From BRH-c25 sp012519325 (lineage in GTDB: Bacteria > Bacillota > Clostridia > Lutisporales > Lutisporaceae): a stretch of 64,000 nucleotides of DNA. Of the stretch, positions 56,615-64,000 are shown in pieces (position 1 is the first letter of the stretch; the number at the start of each line of letters is the position of its first letter). The position numbers and the translations under genes are program-made. Under the pieces are notes generated by a model. It saw only the letters and a program-made list of their open reading frames with translations, was not told where the DNA came from and made no database searches. The stretch lies in assembly GCA_050950645.1 (NCBI GenBank), contig JBMNHZ010000014.1, forward strand, positions 1-64,000, given 5' to 3'.

Positions 56615-59600
56615 TAAAGCTTGATGGCCTTATTTCTTCTCCCCTGAGACATATACAGCTTAAGCAGCTCCAGGCATACGTTTTCGTTGTATGGCTCCGC
56701 TCTCAGGGCACGTCTCAGGATTTCTTCGGCCTGCCGCAATTCTCTGCGCTTTACATAGGTTGAGCCTAACTTTTGGCATGCCTCCATAAAAATAGATTTG
56801 AACCTTTCTCGTTCGTGAAATACCAGGTCTCCGTAATCACTGTTTTCCATCAGATCCCCTTTATAAAGGTCAAGCATTCTTTCCAGGATTTCTGTCTGTT
56901 CCTGCTCCATCTGTGAAGTATGGTTTTTTAATGTAGAAAATTCCTCATAAAGGCATAAGAATTCGTGTATGTCAAGCTCCAATGCATCATTCTTCCTTAT
57001 CTGCAGGCCTTCCGGTGTTTCATATATGAAGGCGTTGTTTCCCGTAACCCCTGCAGAATATTCGGATAGTATTTTTCTAAGATAATATAGTGCTGTCCGC
57101 TGCGAGGCAACTGAGGATTTGCTGTCTGTGCCTGGCCAGAAAATCTCTGCCAGAGCCTCCTTTGATATGGTATTGCCGCTGCCCAGCAAAAGATATTCGA
57201 GAAAACCTTTGACCTTTTTGGTTTTCCATTCAGTATCGGGAATTTTTATACCGTTTATAAAAATCTCAGGTTTTCCGAACAGGGATGCTTTTACAAAGTA
57301 GAGCTGTTCGGGCTTATCAGCCTTGTATGCGGAGATAAAATTATCGACAAAAGCTGTTATTCGGCTTTCGTCCATGTTTTTTACTCTTTCACTCAGATAA
57401 TTTACTGTACTGATGTCATAAAATCTGTTTAGCAGCTCAATTGCATATTCGGTACAATAGTCGCATCGTATACCCCGAAGAGCCATTTCAACAAGAGTAG
57501 GGATATGGATATCCCAGAACATGAAATACTTGCCGGCAGCCCCCAGCTCCATGGCCTGCTTAAGGTAATGGTGCCCTTGCTCAGCATCGTCGACCGAGAA
57601 ATACAGCCTGGCTGTATGAAAGTATGAGCCGCAGAGTACCTGATACCCATTTTTGGCCGTTGCTTCTTTTATAGATTCAAGCAGAAAGTTTTCTGCCAGG
57701 GGATAATCCCCTGATTCCCTCGCAATAGCTCCCAGTATTGATAGGGAAGATTCATAGATCATCATGCCGGGACATGACTTGGAGATTAATGCGATATCCT
57801 TACGGGCGTCCTCAAGAATCAGGGCGGGACTGCTGCTGCCTACGGTCCAAAGACACCGGAGCAATCTGCAGGCTGCGGCCATTGCCATATTGTTTATCCT
57901 GAGAAAGTGGAAAACAGCATGATCAAGCATTTCAGCAGAAGCTGATACATTAAAGGCCAGGTACTTTTCAAAGGCAGCCAGCCGCATTCCGTGAGCAGAC
58001 AGATAATCATAATCATATTTTTCGCCTATGGATAGAACTTCCGCAATGTGAGAATCCAAGTATTCCCTTTCGTTTTTTAGTGTCAATACCATGGAGAGAA
58101 AAAGTAGGATAAACCCCTTAGAGGGCTCAATATTTTTGAAGCTATACAGTTTAAGTGCTGCTTTCATACAGCGCTCCCCCTGGTCAATCTTGCCCATGCA
58201 GTAATAAGTAATGCAGGAAAGAATTAAATACAGCCATTTGTTGTCCTCGGGAAGAAGGTCATACTGTATGCTTTCGCTTTGTTCTTCCGCTTCGGAAAAC
58301 CGTTCTTTCGCAATAGACCTTACCATATCAATAATAGCCAGCGTGTTTCTTAGGGACGGTGAAAAATTTTGCAGATTCTTGGGATTGCCCTCCGACATTT
58401 CCAGCAGACCTTTCATGTTGTTGCCGCACATATAAATATAGATAAGAACACTTGCCGCATCATAATAAATTGCAAGATTATTATCCTTCAGTGACAGCTT
58501 CAGCACTTTTTTCAGGGTGTCTACGATTTCCGGCTGCCTGCTGTTGGGCATAAGCTGTGCTTTAAACAACAGGAGGATCGGATTGTCCATAATCATATCC
58601 TCCGGCAGCAAATCCAGCCAATCTTTCAATTGTCCGGTTTCTCCAATCATGAACTTGTTAAAGCCCGCTTTTGTCACCATATCCATGGCGGTTGCTGAAT
58701 TGCCGCATTTTGCCAGATGTTCCCCAAAGCGTCCATATGCGGCATGTCTCATGTAATATTCGGCGGCTTTAAGGTGAAGCCTGGCGATTTGTTCTTCAGG
58801 ATAGCGGTCCTTTAGCGTATTTAACAGAAATTCACGGAATAGGGAATGGAAACGGTATACAACGGCCGTTCCGGGAATCCTCTGGATGAACATGCCGAAT
58901 CCCATACACTGCCTTATCAATGATGTTATATCGTTTATTTCGAGTATTTCCGATGCCTCTGTCTCAGAAAATTCCTGAAGCAGAGCAAGAAGGGCAAGGG
59001 AATTCTGGGTATCTTCGTCAACTGATTTGAGGACTTCAAGAGACATATACCGGAACAGGGCATCTTCATGTCCCAGCTTTCCTGTTTCAAAGGAAGCATT
59101 GTTGAACCTTTTACTTTTAACAGCCTGGTACAGAATAATGATACCGGCTATCCAGCCTTCAGTACTTTTTTCAATGATGTCAGTAAGTTTCCTGTCAACG
59201 GCGGCTTGTCCCATGCTGAATAATAAATCCTCTATTTCGGCATTGCCAAAAGAAAGATCCTCTGAATCTATTTCCAGAATCTTTTTTTCAAGCTTCTGCT
59301 TTTCGGTAAAAACATTAAGGTTTGCCCGACTTAATATGAAAAGCGTACAGGAGGGAGGAAGGTTGTCAAGCAAATATCTTGCTATATCGCATATATCCTG
59401 GACCTGAGCTACATTTTGAAAGTCATCCAGTACGATATATGTCCTTGTATGGCTGTGGTGTGCCCACATTTCACGGCATATCACGGGAATGGCATTACGG
59501 GGATGCAATTGAGTATCTGCATGGTTTGAAATAGCTTTCCTTGACGCTGCAAACTCAGGAGCTTCCGGTGGAAATATTGCTTCCAGTAGGTGAGCAATGA

Positions 59601-59844
59601 ACACCGACAGGTTTTTATCTTCCGGGTCCGGACGATACCAACATACTCTGAAAGACAAAGCTTGCAGAGCATTATAATATGAAACCACCAGTGATGTTTT
59701 TCCGTATCCGGCCGGCGCGCATATAGTAACAGCCCTGCAAGGTTCCATATTTGTATGAAGCTTTTTTAGACGTTCCGTCAATAGAAAACTTTGTGACAGC
59801 TCCGGCATAATCAGCTTGCTCTTTAAAACAGGAGTGCTGTTCAT
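56575..59844 (-). CDS. MalT/BTAD-type transcriptional activator (STAND ATPase)
   Basis: A 1,089-residue regulator. The N-terminal STAND ATPase has the P-loop CAPAGYGKTSLV (about residues 40-51) and Walker B TYIVLDDFQNV (about 135-145). A TPR-like helical sensor follows (about 350-840). Near residue 865 a winged-helix DNA-binding domain starts (SLFGKPEIFINGIKIPDTEW, ALYYLRKILSEY), followed by a bacterial transcriptional activation domain (FLCLYEEFSTL, RRALRAEPYNENVCLELLKL). The C-terminus stops at SMEQELI, where this domain normally has about 20 more residues, and the stop coincides with the edge of the SLH fragment, so the gene is probably clipped. ATG at 59844 follows GCGAGGT. It may control the nearby surface-protein genes. 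Confidence 0.83.
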   Translation of the reverse strand: MNSTPVLKSKLIMPELSQSFLLTERLKKLHTNMEPCRAVTICAPAGYGKTSLVVSYYNALQALSFRVCWYRPDPEDKNLSVFIAHLLEAIFPPEAPEFAASRKAISNHADTQLHPRNAIPVICREMWAHHSHTRTYIVLDDFQNVAQVQDICDIARYLLDNLPPSCTLFILSRANLNVFTEKQKLEKKILEIDSEDLSFGNAEIEDLLFSMGQAAVDRKLTDIIEKSTEGWIAGIIILYQAVKSKRFNNASFETGKLGHEDALFRYMSLEVLKSVDEDTQNSLALLALLQEFSETEASEILEINDITSLIRQCMGFGMFIQRIPGTAVVYRFHSLFREFLLNTLKDRYPEEQIARLHLKAAEYYMRHAAYGRFGEHLAKCGNSATAMDMVTKAGFNKFMIGETGQLKDWLDLLPEDMIMDNPILLLFKAQLMPNSRQPEIVDTLKKVLKLSLKDNNLAIYYDAASVLIYIYMCGNNMKGLLEMSEGNPKNLQNFSPSLRNTLAIIDMVRSIAKERFSEAEEQSESIQYDLLPEDNKWLYLILSCITYYCMGKIDQGERCMKAALKLYSFKNIEPSKGFILLFLSMVLTLKNEREYLDSHIAEVLSIGEKYDYDYLSAHGMRLAAFEKYLAFNVSASAEMLDHAVFHFLRINNMAMAAACRLLRCLWTVGSSSPALILEDARKDIALISKSCPGMMIYESSLSILGAIARESGDYPLAENFLLESIKEATAKNGYQVLCGSYFHTARLYFSVDDAEQGHHYLKQAMELGAAGKYFMFWDIHIPTLVEMALRGIRCDYCTEYAIELLNRFYDISTVNYLSERVKNMDESRITAFVDNFISAYKADKPEQLYFVKASLFGKPEIFINGIKIPDTEWKTKKVKGFLEYLLLGSGNTISKEALAEIFWPGTDSKSSVASQRTALYYLRKILSEYSAGVTGNNAFIYETPEGLQIRKNDALELDIHEFLCLYEEFSTLKNHTSQMEQEQTEILERMLDLYKGDLMENSDYGDLVFHERERFKSIFMEACQKLGSTYVKRRELRQAEEILRRALRAEPYNENVCLELLKLYMSQGRRNKAIKLYYSFKKSMEQELI

Positions 59845-60150
59845 ATCATCTACCTCGCAAGTGTATTCAAACTTGGATTTTAAAAACATTTGCATGAAAT
59901 ATTAACTTAATTTTACCACAAAAAAGCAAAAAATGAAAAGGGTTCTTGTATTGATTTTTCAAAGGTTTCTGGCATATTTTTGCCTCAACTTCTATTTTAT
60001 ATATTTTTGATGGCTGTATAGTAGAATTTAATGGGATAATTAGCATGAAATTTTGTGGTTTGGAGGTTTATTTACTTGACAGAAGTTATTAATGAGCTCA
60101 GAAAATGGAGGATTGAAAAGTTCAGGGAAATAAAACAGGGAGGAATAATA
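59845..60150. other. Intergenic region between divergent genes
   Basis: AT-rich control region between the activator gene (minus) and the SLH protein genes (plus). I could not identify a convincing promoter pair or operator repeat. Confidence 0.4.
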
Positions 60151-60786
60151 ATGATGAGAAAATTATTGGCAGTCTTATTGACATTGATGATTACTACCTG
60201 CGGATTATCTTTTAATGCATCGGCGGATATTGATCCACCAACTACCCTGGGTGCACCGGAGCATTTTGGGGCAAGCCACTATATCGGAGACTATTTGTAT
60301 TTCACCTTTAGTGCTCCGGAGGATTTGCGCAACTATATTGAGAAGAGGGCAGCAGATGATCCGGATAACAAACAGACTTTATCGATTAATTTTCAGGTTG
60401 ATTATAAAATAAACAGCGGAAGTTGGCATTATACATCTGCCTGGGATTCACCCAAAACTGTCCCCGATGGGCTTAAGAATTTTAGTGCCAGCTTTAGAAA
60501 CGGGAAAGACTACAGCTTTAGTGAAAGATGGGGAATGTCAAGTATTTTTAGAGAGGATGATGCCTTAAAATCCTTCAATGAAAGTGGATGGGATTATCTG
60601 AAGGAGAATAGCATTACCTTAAGGGCACGTTTTACACAATCCTTTGATGGAGGTAAGACTTTTGTTATCTCGCCCTGGTCAAAAGAGTTCATCCTTTCTG
60701 CCAATGCAAAAGCTGACTACAACAAGCTCATTGACCATGTCAGCTCCACCTTCGGGCGAAGCTTGTGGAGCAGCCTGATAAAATAA
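60151..60786 (+). pseudogene. N-terminal half of an SLH-type surface protein
   Basis: It begins behind GGGAGG with a signal peptide (MMRKLLAVLLTLMITTCGLS, ending NASA) followed by DIDPPTTLGAPEHFGASHY. Residues to about 196 are nearly the same as the protein at 61245, then the sequence leaves the family at LIDHV and ends after 15 unrelated codons. The SLH domains are absent, so the product could be exported but not anchored. It is truncated by a junction with the fragment at 60765. Confidence 0.8.
60226..60739 (+). repeat. 514-bp direct repeat, copy 1 (SLH protein N-terminal module)
   Basis: Corresponds to 61320-61833 at a constant offset of 1,094 bp with scattered substitutions. It covers the mature N-terminal domain. 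Confidence 0.85.
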
Positions 60787-61208
60787 ATACGAAGGACGGC
60801 AGCTTTGACTCAGCCTATGCCGGAAAAATATGGCTCAAGGCTTATCTTGAAAGCCCCGAAGCCGGCTATGCCGACATATATTACCTTAACAACAATGTTA
60901 AGCTGGAAAATCCCGAGTACTGGCAAAATCAAGGGAAAGACCGGGGGTCAGTCTCCGCCAACTCGGCAATCAATATGGTTACAATAGGGGGAAGTAAGGC
61001 GGTATCCTACGATGTAGGAGAATTCAATGTTTCAGGAAAATCATATTCCAATGTACAGACCCAATGGGAAATCAACGGGGATAGAGGCACTGCAAAGGTG
61101 ACTTTCACAAGCCTTGTAGGGTTCGAGGACAAAACCTTCCTCACCGGCAGACTGAGTGCAAAAACACATAAACAGGCAGCAAAAAAGCTGAAATGGTTTT
61201 TAGATTAA
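60765..61208 (+). pseudogene. C-terminal fragment of an unrecognised protein
   Basis: A frame overlapping the end of the previous gene reads DKINTKDGSFDSAYAGKIWL, YADIYYLNNNVKLENPEYW and ends KKLKWFLD. It is protein-like, but no start fits, and I do not recognise the family. It is most likely the 3' part of a neighbouring surface-protein gene joined to the truncated SLH gene by a deletion. Confidence 0.5.
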
Positions 61209-61244
61209 AAAGCATTACAGTAAGGATTAAAGGAGGAAGTAATA

Positions 61245-64000
61245 ATGATACGCAAGCTATTGGCAATTTTATTGACGCTGGTAATGCTCATCTGTGCAGC
61301 GCCCCTTTCCGTAACGGCAGATATAGATCCACCAACTACCCTGGGTGCACCGGAGCATTTTGGGGCAAGCCACTATTATGTAGACCAATTGTACTTCACC
61401 TTCAGTACCCCGGAGGATTTGCGCAACTATATTGAGAAGAGGGCAGCAGATGATCCGGATAACAAGCAGAGTTTTTCAGTCAATTTTCAGGTTGATTATA
61501 AAATAAACAGCGGAAGCTGGCATTACACATCTGCCTGGGATTCACCCAAAACTGTTCCTAATGGGCTTAAGAATCTTAGTGCCAGCTTTAGAAACGGGAA
61601 AGACTACAGCTTTAGTGAAAGATGGGGAATGTCAGGTATTTTTAGAGAGGATGATGCCTTAAAATCCTTCAATGAAAGTGGATGGGATTATCTGAAGGAG
61701 AATAGCATTACCTTAAGGGCACGTTTTACACAATCCTTTGATGGAGGTAAGACTTTTGTTATCTCGCCCTGGTCGAAAGAGTTCATCCTTTCTGCCAATG
61801 CAAAAGCTGACTACAACAAGCTCATTGACCATGCTCCTGCATTGGCATCGGTAGATTTGAAAACAAAAGGCGAAAAGCCATATTTCTATATAAAGCTGGA
61901 GAAGGCACCGGGGGAGGTACAGGATCTCCATGCTATGTCTGGTTCTGTACGTACTGAGATATGGATGAGAAGGGCCGGAGACAAGGACTTTAAGTATATC
62001 CATTTTGAGTGGTGCGGTCAGGAGTATTCCGAGATAGATGCAAGTGACTATTTTGAGGATAAGAAGCAGAGCTATGAAGGGGAAAGTTATGAGATAAAGA
62101 CCCGATATGCTCTGGACCTGAGGAAATACAAGCAGTCAGGCATCGACAGCACCACATCTGTCGACATATACGGACCTTTCTCCAATGTGATCTCCCACAA
62201 CATGCCTGCATGGAGCGAGGCATCCCAGTGGGCAACGGTAGAGCTTAAGAAGGCTGACGATGCAGGTTTGATACCGGGTTCTCTAAAAGGTGCGGACATG
62301 ACAAAACCCATTACCAGGGAAGAATTTGCAGAACTTGCAGTAAAGCTATATGAAAATGCCATGGGGGTGCAGACAACACCTGCCTCACCCAATCCCTTTA
62401 CTGATACGGCTAATTCTGAGATACTGAAGGCATTTAAGCTTGGAGTGACCACGGGTATTTCTGCCACAGAATTTGCTCCAAAAGAGCTTACCAATCGTGA
62501 GCAGGTAGCAACAATGCTGAGCCGTGTCATAAGGGTAATGGCACCCGGTGCCGATTATGGAACGGCAGGAGCGCCAAGCTTTTCAGACCATAAGGAGATA
62601 TCCTCTTGGGCCCTTGACCATGTTCTGTTTATGGCTCGCCTTGGGATAATCAAGGGAACAGACGGCAAATTCATGCCAAAGGCAACCACTACTTCTCAGA
62701 AGGCATCGGGCTATGCGACAACTACGAGAGAAATGGCAATTGCAATGAGTGTACGTTCCTTTGAGCAGATGGACATCATTAAGGAGAGCAAGCCAACTCC
62801 GGCGCCGCAACCGGCACTTGAGACAGGAGTCCCCCAGACATCTGCGCCTATTAATTTAGCAAATTTAGCTTTGGCTAAACCTGATAAGGCAAAGGTGCTT
62901 TCTATAGCGGAGAAATATTACAATTTAGGGCTTTCAAATGCTACCGACCACGAAAAGCAATACATTCCGGCTATAATTAACTGGAATCCGGACTTTATGG
63001 GCAAGAACCAAAACTTCGCGAAAGCAATTCAGCATACGACTTCTTCTGCTTACTTAACTGCTTTTTTTGACTTAAAGGGTATATATCTGCCCCTTAATGC
63101 AGCTCTTTTCACCCTTGACACAGAAAATGCAACGATAGCAGGGAATCTAGCCTCTGCAATACTTACATATTCAGAGGATACCTATAAAAAGCCTTTGGGA
63201 GAAGCACTGAATGATTCTAATGAAGCAAGATCATACGCAGATGATGCCGCTATTGTTTATGAGTATGCTATAGGAACCAAACTGGCAAAGTCGATGCTTG
63301 GCATAAGCGATATGTCCCTTTTATTAAATTATGGTTATCTATGTATAGACATAGGCATGCTTGATTCAGCCAAGGTTGTGCTTGAAGCAGCATATAACAT
63401 AGCACCAAAGCACAGACCCGCTATAGAAGGTATGGCTGCCTACTGGCTTGCCAAAGGGGATAAGGCAAGGGCAAAGAAACTTCTGGAAGACGAGAATATG
63501 TCTGTCATGGTAAGGAACATGAAAAAAATGAAAGACAATGTAGATGAACAAAAGGTTCCCATGGTCAAACAAGGGGATTCAAATGAAGCTGCTCAAAACA
63601 AGCTGAGAACCATGGATAATCTTCAAACTGTGCTGGCTTCGGATTTTTACGAACAGTTGGACCCGGCAGGAGCACAGGCATCGCGGAATCTTGTAAACCA
63701 GCTGCAAAGCAGCATTCAATATACAGCACCCAATTATAACTATTTGTCTCAGTATTCTACTCTTAAGAATTTTCGTGCTCAGGGTGGAAGCTCCGCTTAC
63801 GAAGCTTTTTATGAAGAGCTAGATGCATTGGAGGAGAAGGTCAATTCCAAAAGAATGGATGAGGTGGATATAGACGCATTAGAGCAGCTTGTTGAACAGC
63901 TGGAGAGCAATCCCGATATGGATCCGGCACAGATTGCTGCTATGTTTGCTCAATCGGACTTTACATCCAAGACTGCCCCTGAGTTGCTCATATTATCTAT
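61245..64000 (+). CDS. SLH-domain surface protein (runs off the window)
   Basis: It begins with ATG at 61245 behind AAAGGAGG and stays open to the window end (over 915 residues). It has a signal peptide (MIRKLLAILLTLVMLICAAP, ending SVTA), the N-terminal domain shared with the truncated gene upstream, a second domain (about 195-320), then three SLH motifs: SEASQWATVELKKADDAG with KPITREEFAEL, FKLGVTTGISATEFAPKELT with NREQVATML, and SSWALDHVLFMARLGIIKGTD. SLH triplets bind pyruvylated cell-wall polymers, so the protein should sit on the cell surface. After a Pro-rich linker comes a helical, TPR-like region (AKVVLEAAYNIAPKHRPAIE). The rest lies outside. Confidence 0.88.
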   Translation, partial: MIRKLLAILLTLVMLICAAPLSVTADIDPPTTLGAPEHFGASHYYVDQLYFTFSTPEDLRNYIEKRAADDPDNKQSFSVNFQVDYKINSGSWHYTSAWDSPKTVPNGLKNLSASFRNGKDYSFSERWGMSGIFREDDALKSFNESGWDYLKENSITLRARFTQSFDGGKTFVISPWSKEFILSANAKADYNKLIDHAPALASVDLKTKGEKPYFYIKLEKAPGEVQDLHAMSGSVRTEIWMRRAGDKDFKYIHFEWCGQEYSEIDASDYFEDKKQSYEGESYEIKTRYALDLRKYKQSGIDSTTSVDIYGPFSNVISHNMPAWSEASQWATVELKKADDAGLIPGSLKGADMTKPITREEFAELAVKLYENAMGVQTTPASPNPFTDTANSEILKAFKLGVTTGISATEFAPKELTNREQVATMLSRVIRVMAPGADYGTAGAPSFSDHKEISSWALDHVLFMARLGIIKGTDGKFMPKATTTSQKASGYATTTREMAIAMSVRSFEQMDIIKESKPTPAPQPALETGVPQTSAPINLANLALAKPDKAKVLSIAEKYYNLGLSNATDHEKQYIPAIINWNPDFMGKNQNFAKAIQHTTSSAYLTAFFDLKGIYLPLNAALFTLDTENATIAGNLASAILTYSEDTYKKPLGEALNDSNEARSYADDAAIVYEYAIGTKLAKSMLGISDMSLLLNYGYLCIDIGMLDSAKVVLEAAYNIAPKHRPAIEGMAAYWLAKGDKARAKKLLEDENMSVMVRNMKKMKDNVDEQKVPMVKQGDSNEAAQNKLRTMDNLQTVLASDFYEQLDPAGAQASRNLVNQLQSSIQYTAPNYNYLSQYSTLKNFRAQGGSSAYEAFYEELDALEEKVNSKRMDEVDIDALEQLVEQLESNPDMDPAQIAAMFAQSDFTSKTAPELLILS
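61320..61833 (+). repeat. 514-bp direct repeat, copy 2 (SLH protein N-terminal module)
   Basis: Partner of 60226-60739, offset 1,094 bp. Confidence 0.85.

Overview
The window looks like a chromosomal segment of a low-GC, anaerobic, Gram-positive bacterium of the Clostridia. The evidence is T-box leaders in front of two aminoacyl-tRNA synthetase genes, RNase HIII, the GatCAB amidotransferase, a two-subunit iron-sulfur serine dehydratase, SLH-domain surface proteins, a selenium-handling cassette and strong AGGAGG ribosome-binding sites. No ribosomal RNA is present, so the genus cannot be fixed from the sequence alone.

Layout. 0.2-9.5 kb: two tandem genes for very large signalling proteins (kinase-like, AAA, TPR, GAF, GGDEF, GAF). 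The first copy is broken by an internal deletion; the last 2,350 bp of the two copies are almost identical although their 5' halves have diverged. 9.6-17.7 kb: a UPF0182 membrane protein, RNase HIII, a DJ-1 protein, then proS and serS, each behind a T-box. 17.7-22.4 kb: a chemoreceptor remnant, two tRNA-Ser genes, a family of tRNA-Ser-derived repeat units, and between two of these units a more GC-rich, heavily decayed island with remains of an AbrB-ABC-ABC operon and of an IS21-type istB. 22.6-33.6 kb: an ABC transporter pair, lipid kinase, acetyltransferase, TelA, M3 peptidase, flavin-type oxidoreductase, dipeptidase and secreted beta-propeller protein. 33.8-39.1 kb: a truncated chemoreceptor-like membrane protein, a selenium module (YedE, TusA-like, DUF3343, cysteine desulfurase) and an AI-2E-type permease. 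39.3-42.3 kb: a third tRNA-Ser with its own tRNA-end repeat, an internally deleted ISLre2 element and an orphan gene. 42.3-51.4 kb: sirtuin plus macrodomain, a GDPD phosphodiesterase, an aminotransferase, gatCAB and sdaAB. 51.5-54.9 kb: a broken sdaAA followed by a full-length-like ISLre2 transposase gene and a tandem partial duplicate of it. 55-64 kb: fragments of regulators and of SLH surface proteins around a large MalT/BTAD-type activator, ending in an SLH protein that runs off the window.

How the genes fit together. Several modules are coherent: NAD-dependent deacylation with ADP-ribose-ester removal (sirtuin, macrodomain), selenium or sulfur delivery (YedE, TusA-like, DUF3343, desulfurase), Gln-tRNA/Asn-tRNA amidation (GatCAB), and serine use (SerRS, three tRNA-Ser, serine dehydratase). 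An unusual number of conserved genes carry single-base frameshifts or stops (dagK, pepF, the beta-propeller protein, sdaAA, an AraC-type regulator). This means either real gene decay or consensus errors; the two cannot be separated here, so these genes are marked as broken as read.
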